Below, one piece after another: positions 1 through 6,643 of a stretch of 15,170 nucleotides of DNA (position 1 is its first letter; every line of letters starts with the position of its first letter). This stretch comes from an uncultured Rhodoluna sp. (GTDB lineage Bacteria; Actinomycetota; Actinomycetes; Actinomycetales; Microbacteriaceae), in NCBI GenBank assembly GCA_937898095.1, contig CALDKR010000224.1:1-15170 (forward strand), written 5' to 3'. A program made the position numbers and the translations under genes. The notes beneath the pieces were generated by a model that saw only the letters and a program-made list of their open reading frames with translations, was not told where the DNA came from and ran no database searches.

Positions 1-476
1 ATCTGTGGTTCACCCTGCCTCACCAGATCAACGCGACCCTGCCAAACATCGTTAAGAACGACACCGGCTATGTCATCATGCGTGCGGTTCAATTCTTCTT
101 GCCAGGTGAGCCACAGGTTTACTATGTCGGTCTATTCAACGGCATGGATGACCGCGAGCTGTTTGCCCGCTCGGGTCAGGGCCGCGACACCAACCGCCAC
201 AACTACACCCCTGCCGAGATTGAAGAGGCATTGCAGCAGCCGGTAACTCAGGCGATCATCGCGCTGGCCCGTGTGCGCAAGCACCCGGCCTTCAACGGTG
301 AGTTCAGCTGGAATGTTGTTGACCACGAGACCATGCGTCTCGAGTGGAACCACGGTTCTGACCGTTTGTCACTCGAGTTCAAGACCACCGTCGGTGAGCC
401 AAGCTTTGTTGTTGAGGCAACCTCAGCAGACGGCGTGCGTCGATTCACCTCGGTTGAAGAGCTCGCGACCTACTAA
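1..476 (+). CDS. GH13 sucrose-phosphorylase-like enzyme, C-terminal part (5' end outside window)
   Basis: The reading frame is already open at base 3 and runs to TAA at 474-476, so only about 158 C-terminal residues are visible. They match the end of GH13 subfamily 18 enzymes, which phosphorolyse sucrose to glucose-1-phosphate and fructose in the cytoplasm. The visible signatures are QFFLPGEPQVYYVGLFNG, where the family has PGIPQVYYVGLLAG, then GRDTNRHNYT and a downstream QQPVTQAI segment. The catalytic Asp and Glu lie upstream of the window. The rest is the small C-terminal beta domain, and the gene ends directly before a strong terminator, so it is the last gene of its unit. Related enzymes acting on sucrose-6'-phosphate, glucosylglycerol or glucosylglycerate share these motifs, so the exact substrate cannot be fixed from this fragment. 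Confidence 0.75.
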   Translation, partial: LWFTLPHQINATLPNIVKNDTGYVIMRAVQFFLPGEPQVYYVGLFNGMDDRELFARSGQGRDTNRHNYTPAEIEEALQQPVTQAIIALARVRKHPAFNGEFSWNVVDHETMRLEWNHGSDRLSLEFKTTVGEPSFVVEATSADGVRRFTSVEELATY

Positions 477-488
477 AACTTGGTTGGC

Positions 489-527
489 AAAATGCCCCTG
501 GCCTCAAGGCTTGGGGCATTTTGTTTT
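489..527 (+). terminator. Intrinsic terminator of the sucrose-phosphorylase-like gene
   Basis: A 10-bp perfect stem, AAAATGCCCC (489-498) with GGGGCATTTT (513-522), is followed by TTGTTTT. The 14-nt loop contains a second small stem, GCCT/AGGC. It begins 13 bases after the stop codon. An almost identical structure follows the large surface-protein gene at 5228. Confidence 0.85.
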
Positions 528-602
528 GCATACCGCGACCAGCCTTTGATGAGCCTGCAATAACAAGTGTTCGACAACATTTTTCGAAATGCGACACCCT
601 GC

Positions 603-622
603 TATCTTCTAGTTAGAGGAGG
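603..622 (+). promoter_or_regulatory. Candidate extended -10 and ribosome binding site of the response regulator
   Basis: TATCTT at 603-608 is preceded by TGC, giving an extended -10 look, but no convincing -35 hexamer is seen. AGAGGAGG at 615-622 is a strong Shine-Dalgarno sequence 5 nt before the ATG at 628, and it fixes that start. TGTTCG (568-573) and AACATTT (576-582) lie just upstream and recur in the promoter region of the surface protein. Confidence 0.45.
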
Positions 623-627
623 CTGCG

Positions 628-1290
628 ATGGCTCGAGGTTTGCGAGTTTTATACGTTGAAAATGACGAGGCGCTCCTAGGACTTCTCGGAAACTCACTAT
701 CGGTTCATCCGTCGATCGCCACACTAGCGAAAGCCAAAGATTCAAACAGTGCTTTTGAGTTGGCTTCTCTTCAGTCTTTTGATGTTGCCCTGGTCGACAT
801 ATCGCTTGGCCCAAATTCACTCGGCGGGGTTGAATTGGCTCTCAGTCTGAGAGAAAAAAACGAGCACCTAGGCGTAGTTTTGCTTTCGCAAAACATCAGC
901 AAAAACTATTTGGCGAATTTGCCGGGGCAATTTGACTATGGCTGGGCAGCAATTCAAAAATCAGCGACCCTATCTATTGAGCACTTAGTAGATGTTCTGA
1001 ATGCGACCGCAAAGGGCCTAACTGTTGCTGACTCTAACTCGCAAATCGAGGCGCTTGAGAGCGACAATCTATCTTCAGGCCTTTCGCCAAAGCAGCGCCA
1101 AGTTATCAGCATGGCCGCGACTGGGTTAGATGCAACCGAGATCGCCAAGCAATTAAAACTGGCTCCGGTGACTGTTCGCCAAGAACTGTCCAAGTGCTAC
1201 AAAGTTCTGATTCCGAACCCAAAGCCAGGCACAGATTTGAGAACCGCCGCCGTGCTCAGATTCTTGCGTGAAACTCGTGGATTGAACTAG
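628..1290 (+). CDS. NarL/FixJ-type two-component response regulator
   Basis: This 220-residue protein is a cytoplasmic transcription factor controlled by phosphorylation. The N-terminal receiver domain (about 5-125) has an acidic patch (E11, D13, E14), the phospho-acceptor Asp57 in VALVDISLG, a Ser at position 87 where Thr/Ser is expected, and the conserved Lys111. The C-terminal LuxR-type helix-turn-helix (about 152-215) shows LSPKQRQVISMAATGLDATE followed by IAKQLKLAPVTVRQEL. Length and domain order are normal for the family. The stop codon TAG shares its last base with the GTG start of the histidine kinase, so the pair is almost certainly one translationally coupled two-component system. 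Target genes are not known; the adjacent surface protein is the best candidate from position and shared promoter words. Confidence 0.88.
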   Translation: MARGLRVLYVENDEALLGLLGNSLSVHPSIATLAKAKDSNSAFELASLQSFDVALVDISLGPNSLGGVELALSLREKNEHLGVVLLSQNISKNYLANLPGQFDYGWAAIQKSATLSIEHLVDVLNATAKGLTVADSNSQIEALESDNLSSGLSPKQRQVISMAATGLDATEIAKQLKLAPVTVRQELSKCYKVLIPNPKPGTDLRTAAVLRFLRETRGLN

Positions 1291-2384
1291 TGAGAAAATT
1301 TGCGTCGTCGCTGAAATTAGTCGTCACGACCTGGCCCATTCGACCATGGCCACTGGTTGTGGTTCTGACTTTGTTTCAAGTTCTCGTGAATTTTGCGATT
1401 GTCATCGCTACCGCTCGTGCAATCGGCAGGCGGCCAACGCCTCTAGAAATTTACGCAACGATGCCAGCATTGGCATACGGAATAATTTTCGGATTAGCCG
1501 TTCTCTTTAGTGTGCGAAAGCTGTCGGCGCTAAAACCTCGATGGAGCTCAGTCATTTATTGGTTGGGCGCCGTGCTATTTGGCGTCAGCATGGGATTCGC
1601 TCGACTGTTATCACTGAATGACTATTCGCCAGAGTATTGGCGAGATTCAAACTCGTTCGTGCGCATTTTTATCGCAACATCAATTTTGTATTTGACCGTG
1701 CACATCAGCCTCGGTGTTTCTAGCCTGAAGCTTGCCGAGCAAGCCAAGGCGGCTGAGCTTGCTCGCGCCTCACTTGAGATTCAGCGCGGAAAACTGATTT
1801 CAGCTCAAGAAGATGTGCGTCGCCAAATTGCGGACTTTTTGCACGATCGTCTTCAGTCAGATTTGGTGTTGCTCGGAATGCAGATGCAGCGTTTCACAGA
1901 GAAGCTCGGTGACCAAAATCGTTCAGTAGCCCAGGCATACATCGATGAAATCGAGCGCATTCGGCAATTTGATATCCGCAGTGTTTCAAAGCAACTTGCA
2001 CCAGAACTAAGCGGCATTTCGATAAAGCCTGCGCTCGAAGACCTGGCAGCACCTTATTCGTCGGTGATGAAGATCGAGCTAAAAATCGATGAACAAGGAA
2101 AACTGTCTCAAACGGCAAAACTTGCGTGCTATCGAATCGTCGAACAGGCGCTTTTGAACTCGGCCAAACACGGCAAAGCCGACCAGGTGAGAATCGAGAT
2201 TCACGAGCGGGTTGGCACCGTTGAGATTTTGGTTTCCAATAATGGTGAACCAGTGTCGAAGTCACCCGTTGCCGGTGCGGGCTTCGCGATTGTCGACAAC
2301 TGGGTTGCCCAGTTTGATGGCAGATGGTCAATTTCTTCAGATCAGAGCCGCACGAATCTCACCGCTCTTTTGAAGCTCAAGTAG
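1290..2384 (+). CDS. Membrane sensor histidine kinase (HisKA_3 / DesK-NarX type)
   Basis: This 364-residue protein is the sensor partner of the upstream regulator. It starts at GTG 1290, overlapping the regulator stop by one base. Four hydrophobic segments (about 21-43, 56-76, 87-107, 124-145) form the membrane sensor, without a large external domain. A helical linker (about 147-175) leads to the HisKA_3 phospho-acceptor helix with His185 in RRQIADFLHDRLQSD. The ATPase domain has an N box at E285-N290 (EQALLNSAKHG), then VSNNGEP at about 315-321, and a G2-like GAGFAIVDN at 329-337. In the usual G1 motif of this family an Asp precedes the Gly (NDG or DNG); here Asn318 occupies that position, which may weaken nucleotide binding. 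The input signal cannot be inferred. Confidence 0.88.
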   Translation: MRKFASSLKLVVTTWPIRPWPLVVVLTLFQVLVNFAIVIATARAIGRRPTPLEIYATMPALAYGIIFGLAVLFSVRKLSALKPRWSSVIYWLGAVLFGVSMGFARLLSLNDYSPEYWRDSNSFVRIFIATSILYLTVHISLGVSSLKLAEQAKAAELARASLEIQRGKLISAQEDVRRQIADFLHDRLQSDLVLLGMQMQRFTEKLGDQNRSVAQAYIDEIERIRQFDIRSVSKQLAPELSGISIKPALEDLAAPYSSVMKIELKIDEQGKLSQTAKLACYRIVEQALLNSAKHGKADQVRIEIHERVGTVEILVSNNGEPVSKSPVAGAGFAIVDNWVAQFDGRWSISSDQSRTNLTALLKLK

Positions 2385-2470
2385 CCACCGGAAATACACG
2401 GCCAACCCCAAGCACGCCCATAGCCGCACGCGCGCACCAATGCCCGGCCAACGGACTTAATGTCCGGATA

Positions 2471-2533
2471 AACATTTGTATGTTCGCCTGTCCGAACATT
2501 TGTATATAAATATTCTAGATTTTCGAACATATG
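2471..2533 (+). promoter_or_regulatory. Repeat cluster upstream of the surface protein (candidate operator and promoter)
   Basis: AACATTTGTAT occurs twice as a direct repeat (2471-2481 and 2495-2505). ATGTTCG (2480-2486) and CGAACAT (2493-2499) form a perfect 7-bp inverted repeat around a 6-nt spacer, and CGAACAT returns at 2524-2530. The AT-rich run at 2503-2520 is the probable core promoter, although no unambiguous -10/-35 pair can be chosen. The arrangement resembles a multi-site operator. NarL-type regulators commonly bind short inverted heptamers, so the regulator encoded at 628 is a plausible binder (inference). Confidence 0.5.
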
Positions 2534-2540
2534 CCTACCA

Positions 2541-2563
2541 TTCGGAAAACCGAAGATTCTTCG
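2541..2563 (+). other. Two overlapping small hairpins in the surface-protein leader
   Basis: TTCGG-AAAA-CCGAA (2541-2554) and CGAAGA-T-TCTTCG (2551-2563) are both perfect and share the bases CGAA, so only one can form at a time. They lie just upstream of the AGGTG ribosome binding site (2570-2574). This could be a translation-control element or simply chance in a short leader. Confidence 0.3.
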
Positions 2564-2580
2564 CTTGATAGGTGTTCAGA

Positions 2581-5217
2581 ATGAAACTTAAAGCCCTGTT
2601 TTTGTCAGCAGTTCTAGCTGTGACGGGAGTTCTGGTTCCCGGAGCCGCATTGGCAGTTGCACCGACTCCGCCAGCTGGTCCGGTATTCAATCAGGTGCAG
2701 CTCAAAGCTCTGGCCGATAACGACTTCGCTGTCTTTATGGGCAATGACACCGAAATAACTCGACTCTTTTATCAGAACATGGTGAGCTGGCCAGATCAGG
2801 TCAACAACATCCAGACCCTAGATGTCTACCCCGAGAGCGGCGAGACCTACATCTATATCGTGCCCATGGGTGGAAACTCAACCTATTACCAAGACAACGG
2901 AGGCACCGAGGGTGGCGGCGAAGAAGACTGGAATGGCGTTCTCAACGGAATTCCACTTTTGGATTATCCGGGTGCGGAGGTTGCAGTAGGGCGCCGCATC
3001 GCAGACTCGCGTGACGTTCTGCAATATGGCTATCTGCTAATTCACAAATACTTGACCGGTTTTCAATCTTCTGCAGGTGCAATTGCCGGAGGTTGGTTTG
3101 ATGCAACCCTCGCCGACATGAGAACCGCGAGCCAAAACCTAACTTGGGCACCCGCGCTTCGCAATGATCATCCAAGCAGAATCATTATCAAGAATTCATG
3201 CTCGGTGTCATGCAGCGGCAGCAGATTCAATCCTGCAATTCCAAACGGAGCCTGGAACTTTCCGGATGCGTCGGCCGCGCTATTTCGCTACCCGCTAAGC
3301 AATGCAAACCTTCCGGTTTCGCCGGGCGATCGCCAGGTGACTGTCACCTGGAAAGACCCTCAGGCGGGAGGCGCAGTTGACAACTATCTAGTTGAATTCA
3401 AAGAGTCGAGCCAGCCTGATTCAACCTTCAAAGTTTTCGGCACAGTTCCAGGAACAGCTAGAACCTCGACCGTAACCGGTCTGACTAATGGAACGGCCTA
3501 TACACTGCGAGTGACGGCAAACAACTCTGCCGGCTCTGCCTCTTCATACGGTCGATCTGTGGTGCCAACCGGAACGCCATCACGACCAGCGAACCAAAGC
3601 TATAGCGCCGGAACTGGGCAGGTTTCAATCAACTTCAGCCCGCCTGAAAACGACGGCGGAATGGCAGTGACTAACTACGCCTATTCAACCGATGACGGAG
3701 CCACCTGGGTCACTCGCAGCCCTGCATCAACTACTTCACCAATCACAATCAGTGGATTGACCGACGGCTCGACATATTCGGTGCGATTGAGGGCAATCAA
3801 CCCATTTGGTGCTGGTCAAATCTCACTGCCGATTGTGGTCAAGCCGGGCATCGTCTCAACTCGCACGCTGACTTATGAATCAGGCACATTGGCGCCGGTT
3901 CAAAATCTGCCAGCTGGTGACACTCTGGTTGCCGGGTCAACTTTCACAGTGGCAGCCGGCCCAACCAGAACTAACTTCACTTTCACCGGATGGAAAGACG
4001 GCAACACCGCTTATTCGCCGGGTGATACGTATACGGTCGGGGCGACCAACCCGACATTGACCGCGCAGTGGGTGCAGAACTCATTGCTCGGCGTGACTCC
4101 TGGCAGCCGATCTAAGGTGCTGACTTGGAACATTGTTGATGGCGAAAGCATCGACCTGACCGTTGCTGCCGGTACCGACAACTCGGTGCGAATTCAGATT
4201 CCTGCCGGTGCCTTTGCCGCAGGCACCGAGGTTGTCTTTTGGCGATTGGTTGACGACCAATTGGCGAAGTCACGCATCAACAGTGCTCGCGATTATTTCG
4301 TCAACCTCGCTGTGACTTGGTCAAAGGGTGACGACGTTAACACGCCAAAGATTGTGGCTGACGCCGCAGTGCCAGTGGTTTTGACACTTATGAACCCGAC
4401 TATTCAAGCTGGCGCTACAGCATGGCAAATCATTGGTGACAACGCTCGCGAAGTTGGCACTGCGGTGCGAGCTGGTGAGCTTGTACTGCGCTTCACCGAA
4501 GACCCGGTCATCACCGCGGCAAACGTGCCGCCAACCGCACAATTCAGCGTTCCGGTTTCAACCGCCGATGGATACACCGTCAACATCACAAACTATGACG
4601 CGAACATCGCCTGGGAGCCGCCGACGATTTCGGCTGGAACTGTGGCGATTCTAGGAACCAGCGGCAGGGTTCGATCGCTTGCAGTCACCGGGCTAACGGC
4701 TGGGCAGTCGGCAACGATCAGCCAGCGCACGCTGTTGAGCGGTGTCTATCAGACAGGAACTGTGACTGGTTCTGCAGCTGTTCCGGCACCTCCAGCCAGC
4801 AGTGGTGGCTCTTCGTCACCGGCGCCTACTCCGACGCCAACGCCGACAGTTGAGCCAAAGCCTGTTGAGCCTGCGCCCGTCGTGGTCGCTCAACCTGCCC
4901 CGAAACCGAAGCGAACCAAATCAGTCGTCATTACTGGCTTTGCGGGTGGCTCGTCAGTTTTGACACAGTCAGCCAAACGCAGTCTTGAAGCACTTTTGAA
5001 GCAAGTGCCGGTGGCTGAATCGATATCTTGCGTTGGCAACACCATGGGGCCAACCGTCTTGAGGGTTGACAGCGATCTTGCTCGCCGACGCGCAACCGCC
5101 GTTTGCGGTTATCTCGACGCAAAGCTAGTCAATGCAAAAACAGCCAAAGTGATCGGAAAAACGACAACCATCAACAGCGGCAAACTGCGCAGAGTCGCCG
5201 TGACAGTCGTCTACTAA
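2581..5217 (+). CDS. Large secreted multidomain surface protein (FN3, InlB-type repeat, OmpA-like C terminus)
   Basis: The ATG at 2581 gives 878 residues. It is preferred over GTG 2572 because AGGTG lies 6 nt upstream and the signal peptide then starts MKLKALFLSAVLAV, with probable cleavage after ALA near residue 26. Residues about 30-240 form a domain I do not recognise, with an acidic Gly-rich stretch (about 107-118) and two close Cys residues. Two fibronectin type III domains follow (about 245-333 and 335-422). An InlB B-repeat-like segment (about 425-497) contains FTGWKDGNTAY and LTAQW. An unassigned beta-rich region (about 500-740) leads to a Pro/Thr-rich linker (about 750-785). The C terminus (about 786-878) is a divergent OmpA-like domain with DLARRRATAVCGYL; such domains can bind peptidoglycan. 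No LPXTG or C-terminal membrane anchor is present. Role inferred: cell-wall-associated adhesin or envelope protein. It is monocistronic, with its own terminator. Confidence 0.75.
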   Translation: MKLKALFLSAVLAVTGVLVPGAALAVAPTPPAGPVFNQVQLKALADNDFAVFMGNDTEITRLFYQNMVSWPDQVNNIQTLDVYPESGETYIYIVPMGGNSTYYQDNGGTEGGGEEDWNGVLNGIPLLDYPGAEVAVGRRIADSRDVLQYGYLLIHKYLTGFQSSAGAIAGGWFDATLADMRTASQNLTWAPALRNDHPSRIIIKNSCSVSCSGSRFNPAIPNGAWNFPDASAALFRYPLSNANLPVSPGDRQVTVTWKDPQAGGAVDNYLVEFKESSQPDSTFKVFGTVPGTARTSTVTGLTNGTAYTLRVTANNSAGSASSYGRSVVPTGTPSRPANQSYSAGTGQVSINFSPPENDGGMAVTNYAYSTDDGATWVTRSPASTTSPITISGLTDGSTYSVRLRAINPFGAGQISLPIVVKPGIVSTRTLTYESGTLAPVQNLPAGDTLVAGSTFTVAAGPTRTNFTFTGWKDGNTAYSPGDTYTVGATNPTLTAQWVQNSLLGVTPGSRSKVLTWNIVDGESIDLTVAAGTDNSVRIQIPAGAFAAGTEVVFWRLVDDQLAKSRINSARDYFVNLAVTWSKGDDVNTPKIVADAAVPVVLTLMNPTIQAGATAWQIIGDNAREVGTAVRAGELVLRFTEDPVITAANVPPTAQFSVPVSTADGYTVNITNYDANIAWEPPTISAGTVAILGTSGRVRSLAVTGLTAGQSATISQRTLLSGVYQTGTVTGSAAVPAPPASSGGSSSPAPTPTPTPTVEPKPVEPAPVVVAQPAPKPKRTKSVVITGFAGGSSVLTQSAKRSLEALLKQVPVAESISCVGNTMGPTVLRVDSDLARRRATAVCGYLDAKLVNAKTAKVIGKTTTINSGKLRRVAVTVVY

Positions 5218-5227
5218 TTTCGCTTAC

Positions 5228-5266
5228 AAAATGCCCCGGGTCTTATGGCTTGGGGCATTTTGTTTT
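5228..5266 (+). terminator. Intrinsic terminator of the surface-protein gene
   Basis: AAAATGCCCC (5228-5237) pairs with GGGGCATTTT (5252-5261) across a 14-nt loop, followed by GTTTT. It starts 10 bases after the stop codon. The stem, the loop length and the flanking bases are the same as in the terminator at 489. Confidence 0.85.
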
Positions 5267-5270
5267 GCGA

Positions 5271-5276
5271 TATAGA
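5271..5276 (+). promoter_or_regulatory. -10 element of a probably leaderless DNA glycosylase mRNA
   Basis: TATAGA ends 8 nt before the ATG at 5285 and no Shine-Dalgarno sequence lies between them. The transcription start would therefore fall on or next to the start codon. Leaderless mRNAs are common in actinobacteria. Confidence 0.5.
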
Positions 5277-5284
5277 TTTATCGA

Positions 5285-5908
5285 ATGTCGAGAAAACCTA
5301 TTGAAATGCTCGAAATCGCACAAAGCCTTGCTGAGCAAGACGAGCGCCTTGCAAAGGTGATAGCGAATAGCCCGCTTTGCACTCTTGCGCAGTCGAAAAA
5401 CAAGGTTTCAAACTTCGAGGCGCTGGTTGAATCAGTTGTCTCACAGCAGCTCTCAATCAAGGCGGCCGACACAATCTATGGCCGCCTATTCGAAGCGGCA
5501 AATTCAAAAATGACCCCAGAATCTGTGGCCTCGATTGAGGTTGACATCATGCGAGCCTGCGGCTTATCGGGGTCTAAAACCAAAACCATCAAGGGTTTAG
5601 CTGAGGCCGCCTTGTCTGAAAAAGTGAATTTCGAGACCCTGCAAGATCTGGATGACGACACCGAAATCGCGACTAAGTTAACCCAACTTTGGGGAATTGG
5701 AGCTTGGACGGTTGACATGTTTATGATGCACCAACTCGGGCGCCTGGATATCTGGCCAACTGGAGACCTAGGAGTTCGCCGCGGGTGGGAGAAAATGAAC
5801 GGCCTTCAAGAACAAATTTCGCCCTCCGACCTAAACAATGAAGGCGAGAGGTTTCGCCCGTATCGCAGTGTGGTCGCATGGTATTGCTGGCGCGCTGTAG
5901 AAATTTAG
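5285..5908 (+). CDS. HhH-GPD DNA glycosylase, AlkA-type (3-methyladenine excision)
   Basis: This 207-residue cytoplasmic repair enzyme is predicted to cut alkylated bases from DNA to start base-excision repair. An N-terminal helical part contains the SVVSQQLSIKAADTIYGRL element (about 50-68) typical of AlkA-like proteins. The helix-hairpin-helix is LTQLWGIGAWTVDMF (132-146). The catalytic Asp161 follows in WPTGDLGVRRG. There is no Lys in the hairpin at the place used by bifunctional glycosylase/lyases, and no C-terminal Cys cluster for an iron-sulfur centre, so a monofunctional AlkA-like enzyme is favoured over an Nth/MutY-like one. It is shorter than E. coli AlkA, lacking that enzyme's extra N-terminal domain, and matches the compact bacterial DNA-3-methyladenine glycosylases. 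No Ada-like partner is adjacent. Start at ATG 5285, probably leaderless. Confidence 0.85.
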   Translation: MSRKPIEMLEIAQSLAEQDERLAKVIANSPLCTLAQSKNKVSNFEALVESVVSQQLSIKAADTIYGRLFEAANSKMTPESVASIEVDIMRACGLSGSKTKTIKGLAEAALSEKVNFETLQDLDDDTEIATKLTQLWGIGAWTVDMFMMHQLGRLDIWPTGDLGVRRGWEKMNGLQEQISPSDLNNEGERFRPYRSVVAWYCWRAVEI

Positions 5909-5949
5909 ATTCAACGGCGAAATAATCTTCACCTCGCTAAATTGTTGAT

Positions 5950-6291
5950 GTGCACAAAATTTTCTCGATGACCTTCGCTCGGATTTATCCGCTTTATGTG
6001 AACAAGGTTGAACGCAAAGGTCGCACAGTGGCCGAGCTTGATCGAGTCATCGAATGGCTAACCGGATTTTCACCGGAATCGGTCAAGACGCTTATTCATG
6101 AAGAAGTCACCCTAAGAGAATTTTTTCACCGAGCCGCAATCAATCAAAATGCGGCTCTGATCACCGGTGTGATCTGCGGTGTGCGCATCGAAGAAATTGA
6201 TGACCCGCTGATGAAAAAAATTCGTTATCTCGACAAACTGGTCGACGAGTTGGCGAAGGGTCGACCCCTCGAGAAAATCCTGCGGACATAA
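5950..6291 (+). CDS. DUF2200 family protein
   Basis: This is a 113-residue soluble protein of a widespread bacterial family of unknown function. The conserved family words are clear: KIFSMTFARIYPLYVNK near the N terminus, ALITGVICGVRIEEIDDPLM in the middle, and KIRYLDKLVDELAKGRPLEK near the end. It spans the usual family length. The start is GTG 5950: an in-frame stop lies at 5938-5940 and no in-frame ATG precedes the conserved start. A TAAATT hexamer at 5938-5943 ends 6 nt before the GTG and no ribosome binding site is visible, so the message may be leaderless. It is followed by its own terminator. No function can be assigned from its neighbours. Confidence 0.85.
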   Translation: MHKIFSMTFARIYPLYVNKVERKGRTVAELDRVIEWLTGFSPESVKTLIHEEVTLREFFHRAAINQNAALITGVICGVRIEEIDDPLMKKIRYLDKLVDELAKGRPLEKILRT

Positions 6292-6298
6292 ATGAATA

Positions 6299-6321
6299 AG
6301 ACCCATTTCTGGGTCTCTTTT
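6299..6321 (+). terminator. Intrinsic terminator of the DUF2200 gene
   Basis: AGACCCA (6299-6305), a TTTC loop, then TGGGTCT (6310-6316), followed by CTTTTC. It starts 8 bases after the stop codon. Confidence 0.75.
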
Positions 6322-6329
6322 CATTTGGT

Positions 6330-6428
6330 GCGCGCGGAGAGAGGCCGTTATTGGCTCGCGAACAAGCGAGTCAATAGGCCGAAAGTCCCGACAAGCGCAA
6401 AAATGCCCCCTTGCGGGGGCATTTTTTT
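6330..6428 (+). ncRNA. Candidate structured RNA with terminator (unidentified)
   Basis: Between the DUF2200 terminator and the island edge lies a strong hairpin. GGCC at 6343-6346 and ATTGGCTCGC at 6350-6359 pair with GCGAGTCAAT and GGCC in 6366-6380, with one small bulge and one G-U pair, around a 6-nt loop. A terminator-like hairpin with a T7 run follows at 6399-6428. Read on the plus strand this could be a small RNA of about 100 nt. It does not match an RNA family that I recognise. On the minus strand the same stretch is the trailer of the original tRNA-Arg gene. Confidence 0.25.
6399..6428 (-). terminator. Original chromosomal terminator of tRNA-Arg, now 3.8 kb away from the intact tRNA
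   Basis: AATGCCCCC (6402-6410 region) pairs with GGGGGCATT around TTGC, with A-runs on one side and T7 on the other, so it can work in both directions. It directly abuts the displaced tRNA-Arg 3' fragment at 6429. Just beyond it, CAAGCGC at 6392-6398 repeats the tRNA 3' acceptor strand. Confidence 0.7.
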
Positions 6429-6472
6429 GTGCGCTTGGAGGGACTCGAACCCCCAACCTTCTGATCCGTAGT
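6429..6472 (-). repeat. Left attachment site: displaced 3' half of tRNA-Arg
   Basis: These 44 bases are identical to 10254-10297, which is the tRNA-Arg(ACG) sequence from just past the 3' end through the T arm to the anticodon loop. Beyond 6472 the match stops, and what follows (TATGTTGCAATACC) cannot form the D arm or 5' acceptor strand, so this copy is a fragment, not a tRNA. Confidence 0.93.
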
Positions 6473-6557
6473 TATGTTGCAATACCTCTATGTAGAGCCT
6501 GAGTGGCAATGTACCCCAGTATTTTATTAGTCAAGCCACCCTTTGCAGATATGCCCA

Positions 6558-6599
6558 TTTCCGTCCGTTTCCGTCCGTTGAACGGAATTTAAACGGAAT
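6558..6599 (+). repeat. Candidate integrase arm-site cluster inside the left island end
   Basis: TTTCCGTCCG is repeated in tandem (6558-6567, 6568-6577). It is followed by AACGGAATTTAAACGGAAT (6581-6599), which contains two further ACGGAA words that are the reverse complement of TTCCGT. The last 19-mer recurs near the right end with one mismatch. Confidence 0.45.
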
Positions 6600-6604
6600 G
6601 TGGC

Positions 6605-6637
6605 TCCCAGGGAATGCACGGATTGTCGAGTTAGAAT
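6605..6637 (+). promoter_or_regulatory. Promoter of the copper operon with a possible repressor site
   Basis: TAGAAT at 6632-6637 is a good -10 and ends 6 nt before the ATG at 6644, so the transcript is probably leaderless. The -35 position is covered by a small GC-rich palindrome, TCCC-A-GGGA (6605-6613). A metal-responsive repressor such as CsoR could bind here, but the palindrome is short and this is inference. Confidence 0.4.
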
Positions 6638-6643
6638 TCGATT

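Noticed and set aside
1894..2331. 145-codon open frame on the minus strand
   Set aside because: It lies antisense within the histidine kinase ATPase domain. Its composition is typical of a shadow frame and no start signals are seen.
6112..6456. 114-codon open frame on the minus strand
   Set aside because: It starts inside the tRNA fragment and terminator hairpin and runs antisense to the DUF2200 gene. It has no recognisable protein features.
6429..6500. A second tRNA-Arg gene at the left island end
   Set aside because: Only the 3' half is present. The sequence past 6472 cannot form a D arm or the 5' acceptor strand, so it is an attachment-site remnant.
6558..6577. Tandem 10-mers as a CRISPR or satellite array
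   Set aside because: There are only two copies, with no spacers. The motif fits island-end repeats better.
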